This document shows, in pieces, positions 32,268 to 42,100 of a DNA stretch of 42,127 nt (position 1 is its first letter; each line of letters opens with the position of its first letter). The position numbers and the translations under genes were made by a program. The notes under the pieces were generated by a model that saw only the letters and a list, made by a program, of their open reading frames with translations, was not told where the DNA came from and did no database searches. This DNA is from JAADHG01 sp964418645 (GTDB lineage: Bacteria; Bacteroidota; Bacteroidia; Flavobacteriales; Flavobacteriaceae). Location: assembly GCA_964418645.1 (NCBI GenBank), contig CAYQME010000016.1:1-42127 (forward strand), written 5' to 3'.

Positions 32268-35200
32268 ATGAAAAAACTACTACTTATTTCGTATCTATTG
32301 CTATTTATGATACAAATGATTGCACAGGAAATACCAACTATAAAAGTTGGAAAAGACAAATTAGGAATAACCTCTTTGCACATTAAAGTAGAGGTTGTAG
32401 GAAACATTGCAATGACAACATATGACATGTTGTTTTATAACCCAACAAATGAAATTTTAGAGGGAGAATTGGCTTTTCCGCTAGGTGAGGGTCAAAAAGT
32501 ATCGAGACTAGCACTCGAAGTTAATGGTAAGCTTAGAGAAGCAGTTGTTGTTGAAAATGAGCAGGGTAGAATTGCCTTTGAAGCTGTTGTAAGAAGACGA
32601 GTTGATCCTATTTTACTAGAAAAAGGAACAGGTAATAATTATAAGGCTAGAATATATCCAATACCAAAAAATGGCTACAAAAGAATAGTTCTTGCTTACG
32701 AACAGGAGTTAAATTATAGTGGTGGTGCACATTACTTTAATTTGCCATTAGACTTTAAAAAAAGCTTAGATGAATTTTCTTTTGAAATGAATGTTTATGA
32801 CCAGAAATTAAAACCAGAATTAATTCTGGGAAAACTAGAAAATTTTAAGTTTGTTGAAGTATATAATAGTTATTCTGCTAAGATTTTAAACACAAATTTT
32901 ATACCTGATACATCTTTAAAAATTAAAATACCTAGGGAATACAATACTAATAAGACCATTACTTTTGATGATTATTTCTATGTTTATCAAACATTGAAGC
33001 CAGAAATAAGAGCAAGGGCTAAAGCAACATCAATTACATTACTTTGGGATGCTTCCTATTCTATGAAGGGAAGAGATTATTCAAAAGAAATGGACTTTTT
33101 AAATGCATATTTTACTTATTTAAAGAACGTAAAGGTAGAATTGGTTGTGTTTAGCAATGATGTTAGAGAGCGGAAAATATTTTCTATAAAAAATGGAGAT
33201 TGGCAAGACCTCAAATCAGAATTATCAAATGTGGTTTATGATGGTGGGACTTCCTATACAAAACTATTAGATGAGAATTTATCTGACGAGATATTGTTGT
33301 TCTCTGATGGTATGAAAAATTTAAGTGATATCATAATAAATACTGATCAGCCAGTTTTTGTGGTGAATAGTATTATTAAGGCTAATCATAGCGAATTGAA
33401 TAAAATTTCAGAATCTACTAATGGGATTTATATTAATTTAAAGAATAATAGTGTTGCCGAAGCATTTAAGAAAATAACACTTCAACCATATAAGTTTTTA
33501 GGTATAAAATCAACTAATAAAAGCATAGAATTTTACCCAAATACACCAGTAAATGTCTCATCAGACTTTTCAGTAGCTGGAAAAAACTTTAAAAACGGAG
33601 ATCAAATATCATTATTATTTGGTTTTGGAAATACAGTAACTGATGAACAAGTATTTAAATTAGATTCAAATGTTAACAATAATTTAGTAAAAAGACTTTG
33701 GGCTCAAAAAAAACTTGATGTTTTGCAGAGGAATAGTAAAACTAATAAAGCCAATATTATAAAGCATAGTAAAAAATATAACCTTGTAAGTAATCATACA
33801 TCATTGATTGTACTTGAAACAGCTTGGGATTATTATAGATTTAAAATATTGCCGCCAGAAGATTTGATAGAAGCTTATAATGAGCTAATGAAACGTTATA
33901 ATGGCAAACGTGTTGTGGCTTCTAATGGAGAAAACAATAATGCACAAGATGATAATGTTACACAAATCAGCAGAAATAATATTCCAACTAGTAATGGTAA
34001 TATATCTGGAATTATATCTGATGCATCTGGTATGCCATTACCAGGAGTAAATGTAATTGTTAGAGGTACAGGAGAAGGAACTCAAACAGACTTTGATGGA
34101 AGGTATTCAATAAATGCAAGGACAGGAGATATTCTAACCTTTAGCTATGTTGGTTTGATAACGCTTGAAACTACTGTAGGACGTGCTAACAATATAAATA
34201 TTTCAATGCAAGAGGATTCGGCGGTACTTGATGAAGTAGTCGTAACAGCACAAGGGATTAAGAGAGATAAAAAAGCATTGGGTTATGCAGTAAGTGAAAT
34301 TAATTCCAAAGAAATAGAAAACCGTACAGAAGGTGATGTTGCCAGAGTATTGTCTGGAAAAGCATCTGGCTTACAAATTACTTCACAAAGTGGATCTTCT
34401 GGATCAGCAACTAATATTGTAATTAGAGGTTATTCTTCAATTAATGGAAATAATCAAGCGTTAATTATAGTTGATGGTGTTCCTTTTAGTAATGATAATA
34501 ATACAACAGGCAGTTTTGCAAGTGGGAATGTTGGATCTAGCAGAATGATAGATTTAGATCCAAATAGTATTGAAAGTATTCAAGTGATAAAGGGTTTGGC
34601 AGCCGCTACTTTATATGGAACTGAAGGGAGGAATGGTGTTATTTTGATTACAACTAAAGCAGGAAGTTCAACATTAACGAGACCAACAGTGGGTTATAGT
34701 AGTAGTACATCTAATAGGAAAGTCCCAATAAGGAAACAGATAAAATTAGATAATCTAATTGTTGACACTCCATATTTACGAGCATTAAATATTGCTACAT
34801 CTGTTGAAGAAGCTTACCAAATATATTTGATACAAAGAGAACTTTACAAAGAATCACCTTCTTTTTATATTGACGTATATGATTATTTTAAAAAATGGAA
34901 AGAGCCAAAGAGAGGTTTAAGAATTTTAACAAATATTGCTGAAATTGATAATGATAACTATGAATTATTAAGAGCTTTTGCTTACAAACTTGAAGAAGCT
35001 AACAATAATTTATTAGCTGCATTTATTTATAGTAGAGTATTAGAGTTAAGACCTGAAGATTCACAATCATATAGAGATTTAGCTTTAGTTTACAAAGAAA
35101 TTGGATTGGCTCAAAAAGCTTTTGAGTTATTAAATAGTGTTGTTTCAGAAAAAATCTACCAAAAAGAAGGGAGAAGAAAGTTTAAAGGAGTTCAAAGCAT

Positions 35201-35621
35201 AGCTAAACATGAACTAAATGAGCGATTAAGCAATAAAAAAAACAATGAAAAGGAAGAGTTTGATATACGCATAGTAATAGATTGGAATCATAATGATACA
35301 GACATTGATTTGCATGTAATAGATCCAAATTATGAAGATTGTTATTATGGAAATACTAAAACTAAAATTGGAGGTAGGATATCTTCAGACATGACACAAG
35401 GTTTTGGTCCGGAAGAGTTTACTCTTAAAAATGCTGTAAAAGGAGATTATTATTTAAAAGTAAAGTATTTTGGTGATAGATATCAAAAGGTTGAAAATCC
35501 TACTTTTATGAAAATAACAATCTTTAAAAATTATGGAAAACTTAATCAAACAAAAAAAATAAAAGTCGTGAGATTAACTAATAAGCAAGATAATATTGTA
35601 GTATCTAAAGTTTCTATTTAA
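32268..35621 (+). CDS. Secreted VIT-VWA-CarboxypepD_reg-TonB plug-TPR-DUF2135 protein
   Basis: 1117 residues. Signal peptide 1-20; VIT domain about 22-150; VWA domain about 255-400 with intact MIDAS elements DASYS (261-265), GGTS (326-329) and FSDG (345-348); CarboxypepD_reg-like domain about 577-647; SusC-type TonB plug about 654-800 (LDEVVVTAQG at the start, RGYSSINGN and VDGVPF inside, GRNGVILITTKAG at the end); TPR-like helices about 835-955; DUF2135 about 998-1105. The plug normally precedes a 22-strand barrel, but none follows. It should be an exported protein, and its role is unknown. It is paralogous to the protein at 38244-40442 and lies 18 bases downstream of the small VWA-like gene. 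Confidence 0.88.
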   Translation: MKKLLLISYLLLFMIQMIAQEIPTIKVGKDKLGITSLHIKVEVVGNIAMTTYDMLFYNPTNEILEGELAFPLGEGQKVSRLALEVNGKLREAVVVENEQGRIAFEAVVRRRVDPILLEKGTGNNYKARIYPIPKNGYKRIVLAYEQELNYSGGAHYFNLPLDFKKSLDEFSFEMNVYDQKLKPELILGKLENFKFVEVYNSYSAKILNTNFIPDTSLKIKIPREYNTNKTITFDDYFYVYQTLKPEIRARAKATSITLLWDASYSMKGRDYSKEMDFLNAYFTYLKNVKVELVVFSNDVRERKIFSIKNGDWQDLKSELSNVVYDGGTSYTKLLDENLSDEILLFSDGMKNLSDIIINTDQPVFVVNSIIKANHSELNKISESTNGIYINLKNNSVAEAFKKITLQPYKFLGIKSTNKSIEFYPNTPVNVSSDFSVAGKNFKNGDQISLLFGFGNTVTDEQVFKLDSNVNNNLVKRLWAQKKLDVLQRNSKTNKANIIKHSKKYNLVSNHTSLIVLETAWDYYRFKILPPEDLIEAYNELMKRYNGKRVVASNGENNNAQDDNVTQISRNNIPTSNGNISGIISDASGMPLPGVNVIVRGTGEGTQTDFDGRYSINARTGDILTFSYVGLITLETTVGRANNINISMQEDSAVLDEVVVTAQGIKRDKKALGYAVSEINSKEIENRTEGDVARVLSGKASGLQITSQSGSSGSATNIVIRGYSSINGNNQALIIVDGVPFSNDNNTTGSFASGNVGSSRMIDLDPNSIESIQVIKGLAAATLYGTEGRNGVILITTKAGSSTLTRPTVGYSSSTSNRKVPIRKQIKLDNLIVDTPYLRALNIATSVEEAYQIYLIQRELYKESPSFYIDVYDYFKKWKEPKRGLRILTNIAEIDNDNYELLRAFAYKLEEANNNLLAAFIYSRVLELRPEDSQSYRDLALVYKEIGLAQKAFELLNSVVSEKIYQKEGRRKFKGVQSIAKHELNERLSNKKNNEKEEFDIRIVIDWNHNDTDIDLHVIDPNYEDCYYGNTKTKIGGRISSDMTQGFGPEEFTLKNAVKGDYYLKVKYFGDRYQKVENPTFMKITIFKNYGKLNQTKKIKVVRLTNKQDNIVVSKVSI

Positions 35622-35669
35622 GATATAGATAAATTAGATAGTCATTATTTTTTTGAACAGCATTATAGA

Positions 35670-35701
35670 AGAGAAGCGTCTTAAAAGGCGTTTCTCTTTT
35701 A
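35670..35701 (+). terminator. Terminator after the VIT/VWA/plug gene
   Basis: Stem AGAGAAGCGTC (35670-35680) with GGCGTTTCTCT (35687-35697), including two G-T pairs, then TTTTAT. It lies 48 bases past the stop. Confidence 0.8.
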
Positions 35702-35754
35702 TAATTAAATGGTTAAGATATATTTCTATACTTTTATCAATCAAACCAACCATT

Positions 35755-37092
35755 ATGAAAAAGCTAATCTTAGTGTTCCTAATTTTCTCAATTCAAATAC
35801 AAGCACAACAAATCCTATCTGAAAAAGAACGCGCTGTTGTAGTTGATGAAATTCTTGCCCATAGATTTAATAATCTGCTTCCAAAATTAATGGATCGTAC
35901 AGGTATTGATATGTGGATTTTAATTTCCAGAGAATATAACGAAGACCCAGTTTTAAAAACCATGCTACCAGCAACGTGGTTAAATGCGAGACGACGCACT
36001 ATTATTTTATTTTACAGAAATAAAGAAAAAAATACCATTGATAAATTAGCAGTAGCACGATATAATTTTGGTGATAATATTACATCAGCTTGGGATAAAG
36101 CTAAAGAACCTAATCAATGGAAGCGTTTAGTGCAACTCATAGAAGAGCGAAACCCTAAAAGCATCGGATTGAATTTTTCTACACATTTTAATATCTCGGA
36201 TGGACTTGATAAAACGGATTATGATGCGTTTATGCAGTATCTTCCAAAGAAGTTTAGTAACAAAGTAGTTTCGGCTGAAAAATTGGCTACCGCTTGGATT
36301 GAAACTAGAACACCTCGAGAAATGATAATTTACAGACAACTTGTTGATATTACTCATAGTATTATTGCTGAAGCCTTTTCAGAAAAAGTGATTACAGCAG
36401 GAATAACAACGACTACTGATGTGGAGTGGTGGCTACGACAAAAAGTTACTAATCTTGGTTTAGATACTTGGTTTCATCCATCGGTAGATGTGCAGCGTAG
36501 TAGTGAGGTTTTGGAAAGCCATATTTATTCATTTGATGATAGACCAAACAAAATGCTTATTCTACCCGGAGATTTATTGCATTGCGATTTTGGTATTACG
36601 TATTTGCGTTTAAATACAGATTGTCAAGAACTTGCCTATGTTCTTAAGCCCAATGAAACGGAGCCTCCTATATATTTGCAAAATGCTTTAGTAGAGGGCA
36701 ATGCGGTACAAGATATTTTTATTTCAAATTTTGAAAAAGGAAAAACAGGAAATCAAATATTATTAAAATCTTTAGAAGAAGCAAAAGCTCAAGGGTTACA
36801 ACCAGCAATATATACACATCCATTAGGTAGCTATGGGCATTCTTCTGGTCCAACAATTGGAATGTGGGATGCACAAGAAGGAGTTACAGGCGCAGGAGAT
36901 TATCCGTTATATCCAAATACGGTTTATGCTATAGAGTTAAATACTACAGTCAATATTCCACAATGGAAACGAGATATACGCATAATGCTTGAGGAGGCTG
37001 GATTCTATGGAGAAAATGGATTTAGATATGTAAATGGAAGACAAACCAAGTTGCTTACAATTCCAAGAGTTAATAATCATCAAGGCAATTAA
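35755..37092 (+). CDS. Exported M24-family metallopeptidase (Xaa-Pro aminopeptidase-like)
   Basis: The ATG at 35755 gives 445 residues with a clear signal peptide (FSIQIQAQ); an in-frame start at 35653 would put non-signal sequence before it and overlap the terminator. The C-terminal pita-bread domain has the M24 metal ligands: the Asp in LLHCDFGI, the Asp in LNTDCQ, the His in YTHPLGSYGHSSGP, and Glu in AIELNTTV and the late IMLEEAG. The N-terminal half is the substrate-binding creatinase-type domain. It is likely to trim Pro-containing or dipeptide substrates in the periplasm. It converges on the DoxX gene with a 16-base gap. Confidence 0.9.
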   Translation: MKKLILVFLIFSIQIQAQQILSEKERAVVVDEILAHRFNNLLPKLMDRTGIDMWILISREYNEDPVLKTMLPATWLNARRRTIILFYRNKEKNTIDKLAVARYNFGDNITSAWDKAKEPNQWKRLVQLIEERNPKSIGLNFSTHFNISDGLDKTDYDAFMQYLPKKFSNKVVSAEKLATAWIETRTPREMIIYRQLVDITHSIIAEAFSEKVITAGITTTTDVEWWLRQKVTNLGLDTWFHPSVDVQRSSEVLESHIYSFDDRPNKMLILPGDLLHCDFGITYLRLNTDCQELAYVLKPNETEPPIYLQNALVEGNAVQDIFISNFEKGKTGNQILLKSLEEAKAQGLQPAIYTHPLGSYGHSSGPTIGMWDAQEGVTGAGDYPLYPNTVYAIELNTTVNIPQWKRDIRIMLEEAGFYGENGFRYVNGRQTKLLTIPRVNNHQGN

Positions 37093-37108
37093 ACCTAGTA
37101 TAAGGTAA

Positions 37109-37531
37109 CTATTGTTGCATTTTGAAATAATAATCTGCTGATCGTTTTCCAGAGCCATACAACAAAAAGAAAATGCAAAGAATAAATACAGTAATTGATA
37201 AAATTAAATTTGTGGTATTCATTTCACCAACAAAGTTTATTATTACAGCTCCAATAATTATTGGTACCTGTGCAATTATTGCCCAACGTGTTAGTAATCC
37301 AAAAATGATTAACAAGCCACCTATAAGATGTGCTGGGGCAACATAGTGTAAAGCTATCATACCTCCAGCAAGGTTTTGAATGGGTTTAAAGAGATCAATC
37401 AAAACTTGGGTGTCATTCATAAAATGTAATCCTTTAATAAATATAATTATACCTAAAGCAATTCTAAATAAGTCAATTGCAAGATATGTATGTCTATTTG
37501 CCCACTTGTTTAATGTTTTAACCGTTCCCAT
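37109..37531 (-). CDS. DoxX-family membrane protein
   Basis: 140 residues with four membrane helices typical of DoxX/DoxD-like proteins (IALGIIIFIKGLHFM, then IALHYVAPAHLIGGLLIIFGL, then AQVPIIIGAVIINF and the last ILSITVFILCIFFLLYGSGK). Members are associated with electron transport or oxidative stress, often without known activity. It is convergent with the M24 peptidase gene and divergent from the small basic protein gene. No operon partner is present. Confidence 0.9.
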   Translation of the reverse strand: MGTVKTLNKWANRHTYLAIDLFRIALGIIIFIKGLHFMNDTQVLIDLFKPIQNLAGGMIALHYVAPAHLIGGLLIIFGLLTRWAIIAQVPIIIGAVIINFVGEMNTTNLILSITVFILCIFFLLYGSGKRSADYYFKMQQ

Positions 37532-37660
37532 GATTATTACAGTTTAATAAGTTAATTGCATTAAGATACAGAAATTTGGTGACATATTAAAATTTCATTT
37601 TATGAAAATTTTGAATTTACAATTAGTTTTTTTATTAAATTGCAGCTTTAAAAATAGATT

Positions 37661-38131
37661 ATGAAAAAGAGTTTTTTACTTGTGATTTTTGGTTTAAGCC
37701 TTTCATTTCAATTTGTAAATGCACAACAAGTAAATGGTATACAGCGTGGTCAAAGAGGGTATGTCCCTCCACCCGTTAATAATACGACTACTTATATCGA
37801 GCTTAAGAATCCATATAAAGAAGTATCTATAATGTTGCCAAAATGTGTTGAGGTCTTTAATTTAGATGACTTTGAGAAAGAAATTATCAAAGGCATACTG
37901 TTAAAAAACTTTGAAAATCAAAATGTGATACTTAGTGATGAGGGAAACAGTCGCGAGGAAAGAAAAAAGAAGTTAGCTGAATTAGATAAGGAATTTTATA
38001 AGGAATTAGCATTGATTTTATCAACTGATGAAATTGAGAAGTTTAAGCTTATGGATTTTTCAGAAACTAAAGCAGAGAAAAAACAAAAAAAGAGAAAAAA
38101 AAGAAATAAAGGAAATAAAGGAAGGTCATAA
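37661..38131 (+). CDS. Exported protein with basic C-terminal tail, function unknown
   Basis: 156 residues with a signal peptide (ending VNAQQ), a Pro-rich spacer, and a compact helical region (FEKEIIKGILLKNFENQN, REERKKKLAELDKEFYKELALILSTDEIEKFKLMD) that resembles the Spy/LTXXQ-like helical repeats of periplasmic chaperones, seen only as a general pattern. The last 22 residues are nearly all Lys, Arg, Gly and Asn. A GAAA-tetraloop terminator follows directly. It lies next to the second VWA/plug protein and may be an accessory of it, but the terminator separates them. Confidence 0.65.
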   Translation: MKKSFLLVIFGLSLSFQFVNAQQVNGIQRGQRGYVPPPVNNTTTYIELKNPYKEVSIMLPKCVEVFNLDDFEKEIIKGILLKNFENQNVILSDEGNSREERKKKLAELDKEFYKELALILSTDEIEKFKLMDFSETKAEKKQKKRKKRNKGNKGRS

Positions 38132-38160
38132 AAAAAAGAGTGTGAAAACACTCTTTTTTT
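38131..38160 (+). terminator. Terminator with GAAA tetraloop
   Basis: Stem AAAAAAAGAGTGT / ACACTCTTTTTTT around a GAAA loop, beginning at the stop codon of the basic protein gene. Confidence 0.93.
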
Positions 38161-38192
38161 ATTTTCGTCTTTTTTGACTTATTGGTTTCGTC

Positions 38193-38222
38193 TTGAAAAT
38201 ATTATAGTAAGCATATTTTTTG
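38193..38222 (+). promoter_or_regulatory. Candidate promoter of the second VWA/plug gene
   Basis: TTG at 38193-38195, an 18-base spacer, then TATTTTTTG at 38214-38222 (one T longer than TAnnTTTG). The ATG at 38244 is 21 bases further. Confidence 0.45.
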
Positions 38223-38243
38223 TAAATTTAAAACAAAAACGGT

Positions 38244-40442
38244 ATGAAAGCTATAGTTGTTTTGTTATTGCTTTGTTTAGGATTTCAAAGTACTTACTCA
38301 CAAAAAAAAATCACAATATATTGGGATGCATCATATTCCATGAAAGATAGACAGCTTAATCGCGAACTTCTTTTTCTAAATAAGTTTTTTCAAAAAAACA
38401 AAACAGCTTCTGTTAAGTTGGTTATGTTTAGTAATGCAATTATACTTCAAGAAAACTATAAAATTGATGTAGGCAATTGGGATAATTTAAAAGCAGAATT
38501 AAAGCATACAATTTATGACGGCGCAACATCATATTCAAATTTATTCAAAGATGATTATGATGAATGTTTTTTGTTTACTGATGGTGTTGAAAACTTGGAT
38601 ATATTAAAGCCACCAACTAACAAGCCTATCCATATAATTTCAACATTGCCAGATTCAAATGCTATCCAATTAAAATTAATAGCCGATTTATCTTCTGGGT
38701 CTTATGTGTATTTAACTAATCAATTTAATATTCCAGAAAGTAAAGAAAAAATTGAACAGCTTTCTATGTCTACAAATGTTGGATATATAACAGGATTTAT
38801 ATCTGGTGCTGAAGGTCCTTTAGAAAATGTAAGTATTATTAATAAGAGTACTAACCAAGGCATCGCTTCAGGGATAAATGGCAGTTATAAAATAAAAGCA
38901 AAGGAAAATGATATTTTGGTTTATTCTTATTTGGGTAAGAAAACAGTAAATATTAGAGTAACCAATGTGAATTCTATTAATGTTTCAATGCAAAATATTG
39001 ATGTAAACTTAGACGAGATTGTAGTTACAGCTGAAAATGATAAGGAAGAATTAGTAAATACGGGAAACACAACCGTTGATAAAAAAAGGCTAGGTTACAC
39101 CATTGAATCTATTGGAGCTGATGAAATTTCTTCAATTGATACTGATGTTAAACAAGCAGTTAAAGGTCAATTTGCGGGATTGAAAGTTCAAAATAATGCT
39201 GGTCTTACTAAGGTAGATTTAAGCCAATTTTTAGGGAGAGGTAATAATATGACAATAACAGGAAATCAATACGGACTCGTTGTTTTAGACGGCATCCCTC
39301 TGCAAACTTCTGATTCGAGTGTTTTTAATAAATTAGGTGGAGCTGCATCAACAAGTCATATAAATCCAGATATGATTGTAGATATCACCTATTTAAAAGG
39401 ATTGGCTGCTACAAACAAATACGGAACTTTAGGAGCTAATGGGGTGCTTTTAATAACCACAAAAAACGCAGTAGGAGATAAGGCGACTAAAAAGAAGAAA
39501 ATTAATTTAGGAACTACAGCAACATATTCTGGTAATGCAACACTTATTTCTGGCTTGGCAGACACACCATATATCAACAAATTAAAACTGTCCAAATCTA
39601 TTGACGAGGCATTTAACACATATTTAACTCAAAGAAAAACCTATGGGAATGAGCCTGAGTTTTACTTAGATGTATATGATTATTTTGAAGGATGGAATAA
39701 TGAAATACTTTCTAAGCGCGTACTGTCAAACATATATGAGATTGCTTTTGATAATCCTAATATGTTAAGAGCGTTATCTTATAAGCAACAAGCTAAAAAA
39801 AATTATGATGATGCAATTATTACACTTCAGCAAGTATTAAAATTGAAGCAAAAGCAATCACAATCGTATAGAGACCTTGCCCTTGCATATACATATGCCA
39901 ATGATTATAACAAAGCTTTAAAAATATATAATGATATTGATAAAAATATTGCTGTTTATAATTCTAATTTCAACGGACTTAAAAAAACAATTACAAACGA
40001 TGCTAAAAGCTTAATATCAAGACATAAAGAAAAATTAAATATCTCAGGTGTTAATCCTTTGTATTTGCGACCAATTAAGTATAAAGCAAGAATTGTTTTT
40101 GAATGGAACAATTTAAATTCTGAATTTGATTTAGATATAATTAACCCGCAAAAGCGTTTTTTTACATGGTCGCACACAAGAGGAGAAAACTTCAATAGAA
40201 TAGAGCAAGAACATGAACAAGGTTATGGTTTAGAGGAGTTTTATTTAACGTCTTCGGATGTTGGGGAGTGGACATTTAATATTAAATTTTACGGAAATTA
40301 CGTAAATGTTGATGAGCCAACCTATGTTAAGATTACGACATATAAAAATTTTGGCTCTGCTAATGAAACTAAAGATATTCAAGTAATTAAATTAGCCAAA
40401 AAGAATATAGAACAAACGGTTTCTAAAGTAGTAGTAAATTAA
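38244..40442 (+). CDS. Secreted VWA-CarboxypepD_reg-TonB plug-TPR-DUF2135 protein
   Basis: 732 residues, paralogue of the 1117-residue protein at 32268-35621 but without the VIT domain. Signal peptide 1-20; VWA domain starts directly after it with DASYS at 28-32, GATS at 93-96 and FTDG at 111-114; CarboxypepD_reg-like about 181-250; TonB plug about 256-406 (LDEIVVTAEN, VLDGIPL, LGANGVLLITTK); TPR-like helices about 440-570; DUF2135 about 612-715 (GYGLEEFYL). The VWA is truncated at its start compared with its paralogue. No barrel follows the plug. Likely secreted; function unknown. Its stop overlaps the acyl-CoA carboxylase stop by four bases on the other strand. Confidence 0.88.
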   Translation: MKAIVVLLLLCLGFQSTYSQKKITIYWDASYSMKDRQLNRELLFLNKFFQKNKTASVKLVMFSNAIILQENYKIDVGNWDNLKAELKHTIYDGATSYSNLFKDDYDECFLFTDGVENLDILKPPTNKPIHIISTLPDSNAIQLKLIADLSSGSYVYLTNQFNIPESKEKIEQLSMSTNVGYITGFISGAEGPLENVSIINKSTNQGIASGINGSYKIKAKENDILVYSYLGKKTVNIRVTNVNSINVSMQNIDVNLDEIVVTAENDKEELVNTGNTTVDKKRLGYTIESIGADEISSIDTDVKQAVKGQFAGLKVQNNAGLTKVDLSQFLGRGNNMTITGNQYGLVVLDGIPLQTSDSSVFNKLGGAASTSHINPDMIVDITYLKGLAATNKYGTLGANGVLLITTKNAVGDKATKKKKINLGTTATYSGNATLISGLADTPYINKLKLSKSIDEAFNTYLTQRKTYGNEPEFYLDVYDYFEGWNNEILSKRVLSNIYEIAFDNPNMLRALSYKQQAKKNYDDAIITLQQVLKLKQKQSQSYRDLALAYTYANDYNKALKIYNDIDKNIAVYNSNFNGLKKTITNDAKSLISRHKEKLNISGVNPLYLRPIKYKARIVFEWNNLNSEFDLDIINPQKRFFTWSHTRGENFNRIEQEHEQGYGLEEFYLTSSDVGEWTFNIKFYGNYVNVDEPTYVKITTYKNFGSANETKDIQVIKLAKKNIEQTVSKVVVN

Positions 40443-42067
40443 ACTTGTAATACACCTAGATTAAAAGGTTTTGTAATAGGTGAGTGGTTTGCAGCTTCTA
40501 TTCCCATACTTATCCATTTTCGAGTATCTAAAGGATCTATAATAGCATCAGTCCAAATTCGTGAAGCAGCATAATATGGCGACGTTTGATTATCATAACG
40601 CGATTTTATATTATTAAAAAGTTTGTCTTCTTTTTCTTTCGTGATTTTTTCGCCTTTCTTTTTCAAGGATGATTTTTCAATTTGCAGTAATACTTTTGCA
40701 GCACTATTACCACTCATTACCGCAAGTTCTGCACTAGGCCATGCAACAATTAATCGTGGATCATATGCTTTTCCGCACATAGCATAATTTCCAGCACCAT
40801 AGCTGTTTCCAATAATTATTGTGAATTTTGGCACAACACTATTACTTACAGCATTTACCATTTTTGCACCATCTTTAATGATGCCTCCTTGCTCACTCTT
40901 ACTACCTACCATAAACCCAGTTACGTCCTGTAAAAAAACTAAAGGGATTTTCTTCTGATTGCAATTGGCAATAAATCGTGTTGCTTTATCAGCACTATCA
41001 CTATATATGACACCTCCAAACTGCATTTCTCCTTTTTTAGTTTTTACAACTTTACGCTGATTAGCCACAATACCAACTGCCCAACCATCAATTCTGGCAT
41101 AAGCTGTTATGAGTGTTTTTCCGTAACCAGCTTTGAATTCTTCAAATTCGCTATCATCAACCAAACGTTTAATAATTTCATACATATCGTATTGTTCCGA
41201 ACGACTTTTAGGTAGGATTCCATAAATATCCTCAGGATTCTCCTTAGGTTTTATTGACTTAGCTCGGTTAAAACCAGCTTTGTCAAAATCACCAATTTTG
41301 TCAATAATATTTTTTATAGTATCTAAAGCGTCTTTATCGTCCTTAGCTTTATAATCGGTTACACCACTTATTTCACAATGCGTTGAAGCACCTCCAAGAG
41401 TTTCATTATCTATACTTTCTCCAATTGCTGCCTTTACCAAATAACTTCCTGCAAGAAAAATACTCCCAGTTTTATCAACAATTAAAGCCTCATCACTCAT
41501 AATAGGCAAATAAGCACCACCTGCAACACAACTTCCCATTACTGCAGATATTTGGGTAATTCCCATACTGCTCATAACGGCATTATTTCTAAAAATACGC
41601 CCAAAATGTTCTTTGTCTGGAAAAATTTCATCTTGCATAGGTAAATACACACCTGCACTATCCACCAAGTATATAATTGGTAGTTTGTTTTCAATAGCAG
41701 TTTCTTGAGCCCTTAAATTCTTTTTAGCCGTAATTGGAAACCAAGCACCTGCTTTTACAGTGGCATCATTGGCTACAACAATGCATTGCTTACCTTTTAT
41801 ATAACCAATCTTAACTACAACTCCGCCAGAAGGACAACCGCCATGTTCTTGATACATATCCTCACCAGCAAAAGCTGCTAACTCAATACAATTTGTTGTA
41901 TTGTCCAGTAAGTAATCAATACGCTCTCGTGCTGTCATTTTTCCTTTAGCACGATGCTTTTCAATACGCTTTTTCCCACCACCAAGTTTTACTTCTGATA
42001 AGCGTGTTATTAAATCTGATACTAAAAGTTTATTATGATCTTCGTTTTTGTTGAAGTTAATATCCAT
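40439..42067 (-). CDS. Acyl-CoA carboxylase carboxyltransferase (beta) subunit, methylcrotonyl-CoA type
   Basis: Transfers the carboxyl group from a biotin carrier to an acyl-CoA; 542 residues from the ATG at 42067 (an in-frame start nine codons earlier is less likely). The features are those of the methylcrotonyl/propionyl-CoA family: RERIDYLLD, GGCPSGGVVVKIG, VANDATVKAGAWFP, VDSAGVYLPMQDEIFPDKEHFGRIFRNNAVMSS, GSCVAGGAYLPIMSDEA and QDVTGFMVGSKSEQGGIIKDGAKMV. These loops fit methylcrotonoyl-CoA carboxylase beta best, implying leucine breakdown. The biotin carboxylase subunit is not in the window. Confidence 0.92.
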   Translation of the reverse strand: MDINFNKNEDHNKLLVSDLITRLSEVKLGGGKKRIEKHRAKGKMTARERIDYLLDNTTNCIELAAFAGEDMYQEHGGCPSGGVVVKIGYIKGKQCIVVANDATVKAGAWFPITAKKNLRAQETAIENKLPIIYLVDSAGVYLPMQDEIFPDKEHFGRIFRNNAVMSSMGITQISAVMGSCVAGGAYLPIMSDEALIVDKTGSIFLAGSYLVKAAIGESIDNETLGGASTHCEISGVTDYKAKDDKDALDTIKNIIDKIGDFDKAGFNRAKSIKPKENPEDIYGILPKSRSEQYDMYEIIKRLVDDSEFEEFKAGYGKTLITAYARIDGWAVGIVANQRKVVKTKKGEMQFGGVIYSDSADKATRFIANCNQKKIPLVFLQDVTGFMVGSKSEQGGIIKDGAKMVNAVSNSVVPKFTIIIGNSYGAGNYAMCGKAYDPRLIVAWPSAELAVMSGNSAAKVLLQIEKSSLKKKGEKITKEKEDKLFNNIKSRYDNQTSPYYAASRIWTDAIIDPLDTRKWISMGIEAANHSPITKPFNLGVLQV

Positions 42068-42100
42068 TAAAATTTGTTTGAGGCTAATGTACAAAAGAAG

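Noticed and set aside
32268..35621. Truncated SusC receptor caused by a frameshift
   Set aside because: The frame continues without interruption into TPR and DUF2135 domains, and the paralogue at 38244-40442 has the same order, so the missing barrel is not an assembly error.
35653..35754. N-terminal extension of the M24 peptidase (in-frame start at 35653)
   Set aside because: The ATG at 35755 gives a normal signal peptide, while the extension overlaps the terminator hairpin of the previous gene.
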